A stretch of DNA of 64,000 nucleotides from Chloroflexota bacterium (lineage in GTDB: Bacteria > Chloroflexota > UBA11872), in the NCBI GenBank assembly GCA_026707285.1, contig JAPOXD010000016.1, positions 1 through 64,000 on the forward strand, read 5' to 3'. The translations under genes were made by a program, and so were the position numbers. The notes under the pieces are model-generated. The model made no database searches, was not told the origin of the DNA, and saw only the letters and a list, made by a program, of their open reading frames with translations. Positions 33,936 through 44,276 of the stretch are shown here, piece after piece; the stretch's first letter is position 1, and the number at the start of each line of letters is the position of its first letter.

Positions 33936-36248
33936 ATGGCTGTTGAGACGCGCGAAGAAGCCGTAACCATCAAGCACCACTCCGAGGACTACAGCGTCGT
34001 CGGAACGCGGCCGGTTCGGCACGACGGCGTGGACAAGGTCACCGGAGCGGCGCGTTACGGGGCCGATGTCAGCCAACCGGGGCAGATCTACGGGGCCGTG
34101 ACGCGCAGCCCGCACGCCCACGCTCGCATTCGGTCCATCGACACCAGCAAGGCCGAGGCGTTGCCGGGCGTTCACGCAGTGATCACCAGCGCCGACCTCG
34201 CCGATCCGGGCGAGAAGGTGACCGGCGGCGGCGAAGCCACGGCGGTGCCGCTGAAATACAAGAGCGGCAATGTCCTGGCGCGCGGCAAGGCGCTCTATCA
34301 CGGCCACGCGGTCGCCGCCGTGGCGGCGGTTGACGCGCATACGGCCGGCGAGGCCGCGGCGCTGATCGAGGTCGACTACGAGGTCCTGCCGCCGGTCATG
34401 GACGTGCTCGAGGCGATGCAGCCCGGCGCCACGCTGCTGCACGACGACCTGCACACCGACATCGCGGGAGAGGCGTCCGAGGAGCCGAGCAACGTGGCCG
34501 CCAAGTTCCTCTTCGAGGAAGGCGACGTCGAGGCGGGATTCGCCGAGGCCGCGGTGGTCGTGGAGCGCGAGTTCACCTTCGCCACGGTTCACCAGGGCTA
34601 CATCGAGAACCACAACGCCCTCGCGCTATGGCATGGCGACGGCGAGCTCACCGTGTGGTGCAGCAGCCAGGGCCATTTCACCATCCGCGCCGAGGTGGCG
34701 GACATCCTCGACGTGCCCGTTTCCAAGGTCAAGGTGATCCCCACCGAGATCGGCGGCGGGTTCGGCGGCAAGACCACCTGCTACCTCGAACCGCTGGCGG
34801 CGGCGCTCGGGCGCAAGGCGGGGCGTCCGGTCAAGATGACCATGGCTCGCGCCGACATCCTGAAGGCCACCGGACCGACGCCGGGCGGCTACGTCCGCGT
34901 CAAGATGGGCGCCGACAGCGACGGCAAAATCACAGCCGCCGAGGCGTACATGGCGTTCGAGGCCGGCGGATATCCCGGGTCGGTCGTGGCTGCCGGCTGC
35001 ATGTGCGTGTTCGCGCCCTACAAGCTCTCGAACGTGAAGATCGAGGGCGACGACGTGGTCGTGAACCGGCCGAAGACCCACGCCTACCGCGCCCCGGGCG
35101 CCACGCAGGCGGAGTTCGCCAGCGAGACGGTGGTGGACGAAATCTGCGAGCAACTGGGGATGGACGTGCTCGAATTCCGCACGCTGAACTCGGCGGAAGA
35201 GGGCACGTGGCGCGCCGGCGGTCCGGCCTACGGTCGGATCGGGCACAAGGAGTGCGTGGAAGCCGCGCGCGACTCCGAGCACTGGCAGTCGACGCTCGAG
35301 AAGCCGGCGGGCACCTATCGCGGACGCGGCGTGGCCTCCGGGTTCTGGTTCAACATCGGGTTCACGTCATCCGCCATCGCCCGTCTGAACCCGGACGGCA
35401 CGGTGACGCTGCTCGAAGGCTCGCCCGACATCGGCGGCACCCGCTCGTCGATCGCCATGCAGTTCGCCGAAACCTTGGGGATCGGCTTCGACGACGTCAT
35501 TCCGATGGTCGTCGACACCGACTCTGTCGGCTACACCGATGTCACGGGCGGAAGCCGCGTGACATTTGCCACCGGCTACGCCGCGCATGAGGCCGCCAAC
35601 GACATGCGCCGGCAGATGATCGAAGGCATGGCCGACGTCTGGGACGTGGCGGCGGATTCCATCACCTACGAGAACGCGACCTTCACCGCCAACGGCGAGT
35701 CGGCCACGTTCAAGGAAGCCGCGCACCTTCTCAACGAAGACACCCAGCAAATCATCGGCAAGGCCACCGTCACGCCGGAGAAAGAAGGCAACGCCTTCGC
35801 GGTGCACATCGCCGATGTGGAGGTCGACGTCGAGACCGGCAAGGTGACGGTCCTGCGGTACACGGCCGTCCAGGACGCGGGCGTGGCGATTTACCCGCCG
35901 TACGTCGAAGGCCAGATGCAGGGCGGCGCCGTGCAGGGCATCGGCTGGGCGTTCAACGAGGAGTACTTCTACGACGAGAACGGCCTGCTGCGGAACGCCA
36001 CGCTGCTGGACTACCGCATGCCGACCACGCTCGACGTGCCGATGATCGAAACGATCATCGTGGAAGTGCCGCACCCGGGCAGCCCGTTCGGCGTCCGCGG
36101 CGTGGGCGAGGTGCCCATCGTGCCGCCGCCGGCCGCGCTGGCCATCGCCATCTACGACGCCGTCGGCATCCGCTACCGCGACCTGCCCATGTCGCCCCAC
36201 CGCGTCTACGCGGAGCTGGCGGCGAGGCAGAACGGCGCTGAAGCGTAG
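33936..36248 (+). CDS. Molybdenum hydroxylase large subunit 1 (xanthine dehydrogenase/CoxL-like)
   Basis: This 770-aa protein is a molybdopterin-cytosine-dinucleotide-binding subunit. The N-terminal a/b-hammerhead domain (PVRHDGVDKVTGAARYGADV) is followed by the cofactor-binding GGGFGGKT, a HAYRAPGATQ loop and the catalytic Glu in GVRGVGEVPI near the C-terminus. The active-site loop lacks the AYXCSFR of form I CO dehydrogenase, so CO oxidation is unlikely; aromatic, heterocyclic or aldehyde substrates are typical of the wider family. Of the three large subunits, this one directly follows the FAD and Fe-S genes (2 bp gap) and is probably their original partner. Confidence 0.92.
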   Translation: MAVETREEAVTIKHHSEDYSVVGTRPVRHDGVDKVTGAARYGADVSQPGQIYGAVTRSPHAHARIRSIDTSKAEALPGVHAVITSADLADPGEKVTGGGEATAVPLKYKSGNVLARGKALYHGHAVAAVAAVDAHTAGEAAALIEVDYEVLPPVMDVLEAMQPGATLLHDDLHTDIAGEASEEPSNVAAKFLFEEGDVEAGFAEAAVVVEREFTFATVHQGYIENHNALALWHGDGELTVWCSSQGHFTIRAEVADILDVPVSKVKVIPTEIGGGFGGKTTCYLEPLAAALGRKAGRPVKMTMARADILKATGPTPGGYVRVKMGADSDGKITAAEAYMAFEAGGYPGSVVAAGCMCVFAPYKLSNVKIEGDDVVVNRPKTHAYRAPGATQAEFASETVVDEICEQLGMDVLEFRTLNSAEEGTWRAGGPAYGRIGHKECVEAARDSEHWQSTLEKPAGTYRGRGVASGFWFNIGFTSSAIARLNPDGTVTLLEGSPDIGGTRSSIAMQFAETLGIGFDDVIPMVVDTDSVGYTDVTGGSRVTFATGYAAHEAANDMRRQMIEGMADVWDVAADSITYENATFTANGESATFKEAAHLLNEDTQQIIGKATVTPEKEGNAFAVHIADVEVDVETGKVTVLRYTAVQDAGVAIYPPYVEGQMQGGAVQGIGWAFNEEYFYDENGLLRNATLLDYRMPTTLDVPMIETIIVEVPHPGSPFGVRGVGEVPIVPPPAALAIAIYDAVGIRYRDLPMSPHRVYAELAARQNGAEA

Positions 36249-36255
36249 TTCCCTT

Positions 36256-36289
36256 CCGCGACGCGGCGGCCTGTGCCGCCGCGTCGCGG
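36256..36289 (+). other. Perfect 15-bp stem-loop between large subunit 1 and the MoaD-like gene
   Basis: CCGCGACGCGGCGGC (36256-36270), loop CTGT, then the exact inverse (36275-36289). It starts 7 nt after a stop codon and ends 28 nt before the next start. No T-run follows, so it is not a standard intrinsic terminator. It may protect or attenuate the mRNA and so set the ratio of upstream to downstream products. Confidence 0.6.
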
Positions 36290-36317
36290 GGACCACGCGC
36301 ACCGGCGAGGCGTAGCC

Positions 36318-36659
36318 GTGGCGAGGGTGCACATCCCCACGCCGCTGCGGGAGTTCACGGACGGCCAGATCAAGGTCGACGTGGAGGGCGGCACCGTGCG
36401 TGTCGTCGTCGAGAACCTCGAATCCCGCTTTCCGGGGCTCAAGAACCGACTGGTGCAGCAGGGCGACCTGCGGCCAGGGCTTGCCATCTTCGTGGACGGG
36501 GCCAACAGCCGCCGCGGCCTGCGCACCAAGCTGCGCGAGGACAGTGAAGTGTTTTTCCTCGAATCCATTGGCGGCGGCAATGGGCCTTCGATGAAACTCC
36601 ATCAGGCGGGCCGCACCGACCTGCGACCGGGCGCCGGCGCCATACGCGCGCGGGAGTAG
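36318..36659 (+). CDS. MoaD/ThiS-like sulfur-carrier protein with C-terminal extension
   Basis: This 113-aa protein starts at GTG 36318 with GAGG 7 nt upstream. The ubiquitin-like fold opens VHIPTPLREFTDGQ, includes FPGLKNRLVQQGDLRPGLAIFVDG and ends in ESIGGG, the site where MoaD/ThiS carriers have a terminal Gly-Gly that is thiocarboxylated. Here 26 residues follow Gly87 (residues 88-113). Such a tail must be cut off for sulfur transfer, or the protein has another task, such as a small-subunit-like partner. Between two molybdopterin enzyme genes, a cofactor-sulfuration role is the natural guess. Confidence 0.7.
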   Translation: MARVHIPTPLREFTDGQIKVDVEGGTVRVVVENLESRFPGLKNRLVQQGDLRPGLAIFVDGANSRRGLRTKLREDSEVFFLESIGGGNGPSMKLHQAGRTDLRPGAGAIRARE

Positions 36660-36666
36660 CGCCTGC

Positions 36667-38988
36667 ATGGCGGGTGCAAACGCCACGTACAAGGTCATCG
36701 GCACCCGGCCCGTGCGGCACGACGGCGTTGACAAGGTCACCGGGCGCGCGATCTACGGGGTCGATGCGCATATGCCGGGCATGCTGTGGGGCGCGGTGCT
36801 GCGCAGCCCGCACGCCCACGCCCGGATTCTCTCGATCGACGCCACGCGCGCCGAAGCCCTGGAGGGCGTTCACGCCGTCATGACCGCGGCCGACCTGCCG
36901 GATCCGGGAACCGGCCTGGCCGAGGGTCACGAGTCGGGCCTGCAAAGCATGCGCTACAAGAGCGCCGGCCTGATGGCCCGCGACAAGGTGCTCTTCGAGG
37001 GTCACCCGGTCGCCGCGGTGGCCGCGACCAACAAGCACCTGGCCGAACAGGCCCTCGAGTTGATCGACGTCGACTACGAGCGGCTGCCCGTGGTGCTCGA
37101 CGTCCGCGAGGCCATGCAGCCCGACGCGCCGCTGCTGCTGGACGACCTCCACACCGGCGATCTCTTCACGATTGGGGGCAGCGACGCCACGGGCGGGCCG
37201 AGCAACATCGCCTCTCGTACAACCTACGAGGAGGGCGACATCGGGGCGGGGTTCGCCGCGGCCGACCGGGTGTTCGAGGGCGAATACACGTTGTCCATGG
37301 TGCACCAGGGCTACATCGAGCCGCACAACGCCCTGGCCCATTGGAGCGCCGATGGGCACTTGCGCGTCGAGTGCAGCTCGCAGGGCCAGTTTGGCATTCG
37401 CCGCGAGCTTGCCGATCACCTGCAATGGCCAATCTCCAAGATCACCGTGCAGCCGTTGGAAATTGGCGGCGGGTTCGGCGGCAAGACCACCATCTACCTC
37501 GAACCTCTGGCGGCGGTCCTGTCGCGCAAGTCGGGACGGCCGGTCAAGCTCACCATGAGCCGCTCAGAGATTCTCCGCGGCACGGGACCGGCGTCAGGTG
37601 GCTACGTCCAGGTCAAAATCGGCGTCACCCACGAAGGCCAAATCACCGCGGTCCGGGCCAAAGTTGCATTGGAGGCCGGCGCCTTTCCCGGATCGCACGT
37701 GAACATCACCTGCCTGTGCGCCTTGGGCTGCTTCAAGCTCGACAACTTCCGCATTGACGGATTCGACGTCCTGGTGAACAAGCCGAGCTCGCACGCCTAT
37801 CGCGCTCCGGGCGGGCCGCAGGGCGGGTTCGCGGTCGACAGCCTGGTCGACGAGATTTGCTCGGAGATGGGCTTCGATCCGCTGGCATTCCGAGCCCTAA
37901 ATGCGTCGGAGGAAGGCGATCTGCGGGCCAACGGCACACGGCTCAACCGCGTGGGCAACCGCGAGGTCATCGACGCGGCCCGCGCCTCGGATCACTGGCG
38001 CTCGCCGCTCGGGTCGGCGCCCGGACGAAAGCGCGGTCGCGGAGTCGCCTCGGCCTTCTGGATCAACGCCACCGGCATGTCAACCGCCGTCGCGCAATTG
38101 AACGCCGACGGCACGGTGACGCTGCACGAAGGTTCGGTCGATATCGGCGGCACGCGCACGTCGGTGGCCATGCAAGCCGCGGAGACGCTGGGAATTCCGG
38201 TCGAGGACGTCGATCCCATCGTGCCCGATACGGACAGCATCGCCCACACGCACGTCACCGGCGGCAGCCGGGTGACCTTTGCCACCGGGTGGGCCGCCAT
38301 CGAAGCCGCCCGCGACCTGCGGCAACGAATGGTCAACGGGCTGGCCGACCACTGGGACGTATCCAGCAACTCCGTGGTCGTTGAGGGCGGCCTGTTTAGG
38401 CAAAACGGCGACACGGTGTCGTTCAAGGAGGCCGCCAGGATCCTCGACGGCGATGAACTGCGCCTCGTCGGGTCCGCCACCGTGTTGCCGCAGGGCGTGG
38501 GGAACGCCTTCGCCGTTCACATTGCGGACGTGGACGTGGACCCCGAAACCGGCAAGGTCGACGTGGTGCGCTATACGGCCGTCCAGGACGCCGGGACGGC
38601 CATCTATCCGCCGTACGTCGAAGGTCAGATGGAGGGCGGCGTTGCTCAAGGCATCGGCTGGGCGCTGACCGAGGAATACGTGTTCGACGACGAGGGCCGT
38701 ATGCGGAACGTGAGTCTGCTGGACTACCGCATGCCGACGACGCTGGACGTGCCGATGATCGAGACGATCATCGTCGAGGTGCCGAACCCCGAGCATCCTT
38801 ACGGCGTCCGAGGCGTGGGAGAAATCCCGATCGTGCCGCCGCTGGCCGCCATCGCCAACGCCATTGCCGATGCCACCGGCGTCCGCATCCGACACCTGCC
38901 GGCATCGCCGCCACGGGTCCAGGCGGCGATCGCCGCGCGGCAAGCCGTTCACCCGACCGCATGGCGGCGACGAGCGCCTTTGGCATGA
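36667..38988 (+). CDS. Molybdenum hydroxylase large subunit 2 (xanthine dehydrogenase/CoxL-like)
   Basis: This 773-aa paralogue shares the complete domain order with subunit 1: PVRHDGVDKVTGRAIYGVDA, GGGFGGKT, HAYRAPGGPQ and GVRGVGEIPI with the catalytic Glu. It is far closer to subunit 3 (long identical stretches) than to subunit 1. The loop after HAYRAPG reads GPQGGFAVD, where subunits 1 and 3 have a Glu (QAEF, QGEF), a possible substrate-pocket change. It starts at ATG 36667, 7 bp after the MoaD-like gene. No second FAD or Fe-S gene accompanies it. The extra C-terminus (VHPTAWRRRAPLA) is absent from subunit 3. Confidence 0.92.
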   Translation: MAGANATYKVIGTRPVRHDGVDKVTGRAIYGVDAHMPGMLWGAVLRSPHAHARILSIDATRAEALEGVHAVMTAADLPDPGTGLAEGHESGLQSMRYKSAGLMARDKVLFEGHPVAAVAATNKHLAEQALELIDVDYERLPVVLDVREAMQPDAPLLLDDLHTGDLFTIGGSDATGGPSNIASRTTYEEGDIGAGFAAADRVFEGEYTLSMVHQGYIEPHNALAHWSADGHLRVECSSQGQFGIRRELADHLQWPISKITVQPLEIGGGFGGKTTIYLEPLAAVLSRKSGRPVKLTMSRSEILRGTGPASGGYVQVKIGVTHEGQITAVRAKVALEAGAFPGSHVNITCLCALGCFKLDNFRIDGFDVLVNKPSSHAYRAPGGPQGGFAVDSLVDEICSEMGFDPLAFRALNASEEGDLRANGTRLNRVGNREVIDAARASDHWRSPLGSAPGRKRGRGVASAFWINATGMSTAVAQLNADGTVTLHEGSVDIGGTRTSVAMQAAETLGIPVEDVDPIVPDTDSIAHTHVTGGSRVTFATGWAAIEAARDLRQRMVNGLADHWDVSSNSVVVEGGLFRQNGDTVSFKEAARILDGDELRLVGSATVLPQGVGNAFAVHIADVDVDPETGKVDVVRYTAVQDAGTAIYPPYVEGQMEGGVAQGIGWALTEEYVFDDEGRMRNVSLLDYRMPTTLDVPMIETIIVEVPNPEHPYGVRGVGEIPIVPPLAAIANAIADATGVRIRHLPASPPRVQAAIAARQAVHPTAWRRRAPLA

Positions 38989-38991
38989 TGG

Positions 38992-39010
38992 GCGGCGGCA
39001 GTGCCGCCGC
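38992..39010 (+). other. GC-rich dyad between large subunits 2 and 3
   Basis: GCGGCGGCA-G-TGCCGCCGC forms a 9-bp dyad just after the stop of subunit 2. The rest of 38989-39157 (169 bp) shows no gene; a possible ribosome site AGGAGG at 39143-39148 precedes the next ATG by 9 nt. No T-run follows the dyad. Confidence 0.4.
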
Positions 39011-39157
39011 ACGAGGCTCGACGACCACCGCGGAGTGCTTGTGGTTGAGTCCATCGGCAGCGGCCCTGCCAAGCGACGCAAAATCCAGCACAATTGGGCA
39101 GGGCAACATCACGTGCGACCGCACGTCGGCATCGCACGCGCCTAGGAGGACGCCTGC

Positions 39158-41428
39158 ATGGCGGAAACGAACGGCAACTACAACGTCATAGGCACTCGAC
39201 CCGTTCGTCACGACGGGGTCGACAAGGTCACCGGACGCGCGATTTACGGGGTCGACGCGCACATGCCGGGCATGCTGTGGGGTCAGGTGCTGCGCAGTCC
39301 GCACGCCCACGCGCGGATCCTTTCGATCGACACCTCGCGCGCCGAGGCGCTGGAGGGCGTTCACGCCGTCATGACCGCGGCCGACATCCCCGATCCAGGG
39401 GCCGGCGTCGCCGAAGCCAACGAGTCGGGCCTGCAGAGCAAGCGCTACAAGAGCTCCAGCCTCATGGCCCGCGACAAGGTGCTGTTCGAGGGCCACCCAA
39501 TCGCCGCGGTGGCCGCGACCAACAAGCACGTCGCCCAGGAAGCCCTTGAGTTGATCGATGTCGAATACGAGCTGTTGCCCGTGGTGCTCGACGTCCGCGA
39601 GGCCATGAAGCCCGACGCGCCGCTACTGCTGGACGACCTCCACATGGACACCGGCGGCGAGCTGGCCGACGAGCCAAGCAACGTCGCCTCGCGCACGATC
39701 CACGAGGAGGGCGACATCGAGGCGGGATTCGCCGCCGCCGACCGCGTGTTCGAGGGCGAATACACCATGTCCATGGTGCACCAGGGCTATATCGAGCCTC
39801 ACAACGCCCTGGCCTACTGGAGCGCCGACGGGCACCTGCGCGTCGAGTGCAGCTCGCAGGGGCAGTTCGGCATTCGCAGCGAGCTTGCCGACCACCTGCA
39901 ATGGCCCATCTCGAAGATCAACGTCTTCCCGTCGGAAATCGGCGGCGGGTTCGGGGGCAAGACCACCATCTACCTCGAGCCGCTGGCGGCCATTCTTTCG
40001 CGCAAGTCGGGACGCCCCGTGAAGCTCACCATGAGCCGTTCCGACATCCTGCGCGCGACCGGACCGGCGCCCGGCGGCTACGCCTGGGTCAAGATCGGCA
40101 TCACCAACGAGGGACGGATCACGGCCGCGCAGGCCATGTTCGCCTTCGAGGCCGGCGGCTACCCGGGGTCTGCCGTCGGCGCGGCCTGCCTGTGCGCCTT
40201 CGGGCCCTACAAGCTGACGGATTTCCGCATCGACGGCTACGACGTGGTCGTCAACATGCCCAAGTCCCACGCCTACCGCGCGCCGGGAGCGCCGCAGGGC
40301 GAGTTCGCCGTGGACAGCCTAGTCGACGAGATTTGCGAGGAGATGGGCTTTGATCGGCTGGAATTCCGCGCCATGAACGCCTCGGAGGAAGGCGATCTGC
40401 GCGCCAACGGGACGCGGTACCACTGCATCGGTAACCACGAGGTCATCGAGGCGGCGCGCACGTCGGATCACTGGCGCTCGCCCATCGGGTCGGCGCCCGG
40501 ACGGCGCCGAGGACGCGGCATCGCCTCGGGCTTTTGGATGAACGGCGGCGGGATGTCAACCGCCGTGGCTCAGCTGAACGCGGACGGCACGGTGACGCTG
40601 CGTGAAGGCTCGGTGGACATCGGCGGCACCCGCACGTCGGTCGCCATGCAAGCCGCGGAGACTTTGGGGATCCCGGTCGAGGACGTCGATCCCATCGTGC
40701 CCGATACGGACAGCATCGCCTTCACGGGCGTGACCGGCGGCAGTCGCGTCACCTTCGCCACCGGCTGGGCGGCCATCGAAGCCGCGCGCGACTTGCGGCG
40801 GCAGATGATCGACGGGCTGGCGGATCACTGGGATGTGGCCAGCGAGTCCATCGCGGCCGACGAGGACGGCACGTTTCGCCAGAACGGCGTGACGGTGTCC
40901 TTCAAGGAGGCCGCCGGCATTCTCGACGGCGACGACTTGCGCCTGGTCGGCTCCGCCACGGTGGTGCCCGAAGGCTCGGGCAACACCTTCGCCATTCACA
41001 TCGCGGACGTTGACGTGGACCTCGAGACCGGCAAAGTCGACGTGGTGCGCTATACGGCCATCCAGGACGCCGGAACGGCCATCTACCCGCCCTACGTGGA
41101 GGGGCAGATGGAAGGCGGCGTGGCGCAGGGCATCGGCTGGGCGCTCACCGAGGAATACGTCTACGACGACGAGGGCCACATGCGGAACGTGAGTCTGCTG
41201 GACTACCGCATGCCGACGACGCTGGACGTGCCGATGATCGAGAGCATCATCGTCGAGGTGCCGAACCCCGGCCATCCCTACGGCGCCCGAGGCGTCGGCG
41301 AGGTACCCATCGTGCCGCCGCTGGCGGCGATCACCAACGCGATCGCCGACGCCACCGGGGCCCGAATGCGTGACCTGCCGGCCTCACCGCCCAAGGTTCA
41401 GGCGGCCATCGCCGCGCTCGATTCATAA
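39158..41428 (+). CDS. Molybdenum hydroxylase large subunit 3 (xanthine dehydrogenase/CoxL-like)
   Basis: This 756-aa protein is very similar to subunit 2 along its whole length and retains GGGFGGKT, HAYRAPGAPQGEF and GARGVGEVPI. The last motif has Ala where subunits 1 and 2 have Val. It begins at ATG 39158 behind AGGAGG. Its own upstream gap of 169 bp might give it separate expression. The 2/3 pair looks like a recent tandem duplication after an older split from subunit 1. Confidence 0.92.
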   Translation: MAETNGNYNVIGTRPVRHDGVDKVTGRAIYGVDAHMPGMLWGQVLRSPHAHARILSIDTSRAEALEGVHAVMTAADIPDPGAGVAEANESGLQSKRYKSSSLMARDKVLFEGHPIAAVAATNKHVAQEALELIDVEYELLPVVLDVREAMKPDAPLLLDDLHMDTGGELADEPSNVASRTIHEEGDIEAGFAAADRVFEGEYTMSMVHQGYIEPHNALAYWSADGHLRVECSSQGQFGIRSELADHLQWPISKINVFPSEIGGGFGGKTTIYLEPLAAILSRKSGRPVKLTMSRSDILRATGPAPGGYAWVKIGITNEGRITAAQAMFAFEAGGYPGSAVGAACLCAFGPYKLTDFRIDGYDVVVNMPKSHAYRAPGAPQGEFAVDSLVDEICEEMGFDRLEFRAMNASEEGDLRANGTRYHCIGNHEVIEAARTSDHWRSPIGSAPGRRRGRGIASGFWMNGGGMSTAVAQLNADGTVTLREGSVDIGGTRTSVAMQAAETLGIPVEDVDPIVPDTDSIAFTGVTGGSRVTFATGWAAIEAARDLRRQMIDGLADHWDVASESIAADEDGTFRQNGVTVSFKEAAGILDGDDLRLVGSATVVPEGSGNTFAIHIADVDVDLETGKVDVVRYTAIQDAGTAIYPPYVEGQMEGGVAQGIGWALTEEYVYDDEGHMRNVSLLDYRMPTTLDVPMIESIIVEVPNPGHPYGARGVGEVPIVPPLAAITNAIADATGARMRDLPASPPKVQAAIAALDS

Positions 41429-41494
41429 GGCGCCGCGGTAGCGACATCGCCCAGGCCAAACACCCATAAGCCCCGAACGCGCTAGGCTGCGTCC

Positions 41495-43261
<1,767 letters not shown>

Positions 43262-43298
43262 CGCCGGCAACCACCTCAGAGATTCCGGGGAGGAATTG

Positions 43299-44057
43299 AT
43301 GAGCGATCTCTCAGGGCGCGCAGCCGTCGTCACCGGCGCGGGCACGGGTATCGGTGTCGGTATTGCCCGGCGCCTCGCCGAGCATGGGGCGCGTGTCGTC
43401 GTCTCGGCGTCGGGCAGCATCGAGGGCGCCGAGCGCCTGGCGGCCGAGCTTCGCAGTCAGGGCGCCGACGTGCGCGCGGTGCAGTCCGACTTTCGCCGCG
43501 CGGCCAACGCCGCGCACGTCGTAGAGCACGCCTTGGACGCCTTCGGCCAGGTCGACATCCTGGTGAACAACGCCGGGCGCACCATGGTGAAGCCGTTCCA
43601 CGAATGCGACGAGCAGGACTGGGACCACCTGTTCAACGTCAACATCAAATCCATGTTCGTCACCTGCCAGGCCGCGCTCCCGGGCATGCTGGAGCGAGGA
43701 TTTGGACGCATCATCAACATCAGCTCGGTGCACTCGCAGGTGCACGCGCCGGGCTACGTCATCTACTCGGCCACGAAGGGCGCGATCAACGAGTTCACCC
43801 GCAACCTGGCCATCGATATCGGGCGCGACAACATCACGGCCAATGTCATCGCTCCGGGCGCCATCCACGTCGAGCGGTACGAGCGGGAGAACGTGGACGA
43901 GTCGAACATGATTCGCGGCATCCCGTCGGCTTCCGTCGGCACGCCTGCCGACATCGCCGGCGCGGCGGCCTTCCTTGCATCCGAGGATGCGCGCTACGTC
44001 AACGGCGCGGTGCTGTTCGTCGACGGCGGCCTCACCGCGCGCATGAGCATCGAGTAA
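43299..44057 (+). CDS. Short-chain dehydrogenase/reductase (SDR), NAD(P)-dependent
   Basis: This 252-aa classical SDR has TGAGTGIG (nucleotide binding, residues 12-19), NNAG (90-93), catalytic Ser142/143, Tyr156 and Lys160 in YSATK, and the PGAI segment after it. It resembles 3-oxoacyl-ACP reductase/glucose dehydrogenase-like enzymes; the substrate is unknown. ATG 43299 is chosen over the longer frame from 43176 because GGGGAGG lies just upstream and the family N-terminus (LSGRAAVVTGAG) begins there. Confidence 0.9.
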   Translation: MSDLSGRAAVVTGAGTGIGVGIARRLAEHGARVVVSASGSIEGAERLAAELRSQGADVRAVQSDFRRAANAAHVVEHALDAFGQVDILVNNAGRTMVKPFHECDEQDWDHLFNVNIKSMFVTCQAALPGMLERGFGRIINISSVHSQVHAPGYVIYSATKGAINEFTRNLAIDIGRDNITANVIAPGAIHVERYERENVDESNMIRGIPSASVGTPADIAGAAAFLASEDARYVNGAVLFVDGGLTARMSIE

Positions 44058-44112
44058 CACCGACCCGTCCGGTAGAAAACGGTACATCTCCGGCGGCGAC
44101 TGTCGAGTAGCA

Positions 44113-44139
44113 TTGGGCAGCCCCTGAAGGCTCACCCAA
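44113..44139 (+). other. Stem-loop after the SDR gene
   Basis: TTGGG-C-AGCC, loop CCTGAA, GGCT-CA-CCCAA forms a 9-bp stem with one internal bulge, 56 nt after the SDR stop. No T-run follows. The 219-bp gap 44058-44276 shows no gene; it must hold the promoter of the transhydrogenase operon, but no clear -35/-10 pair was seen. Confidence 0.35.
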
Positions 44140-44276
44140 AGCGAGGCCCCGACGACGCCTGACACCGGCTACACACACGATGGCTTTACGGCCAGTATCG
44201 GTGTATCGGGTTTGGCGTTAAAGCATCCAGCTGACCTCGCATTCGGCTGTCCGCGGACGCCCGGGCTTTCGCATCC

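Noticed and set aside
33936-41428. Form I carbon monoxide dehydrogenase (CoxL)
   Set aside because: All three large subunits carry HAYRAPG loops instead of the AYXCSFR loop that marks form I enzymes.
44058-44276. Riboswitch upstream of the transhydrogenase operon
   Set aside because: One modest hairpin is present, but no conserved motif of a known riboswitch class could be recognised.
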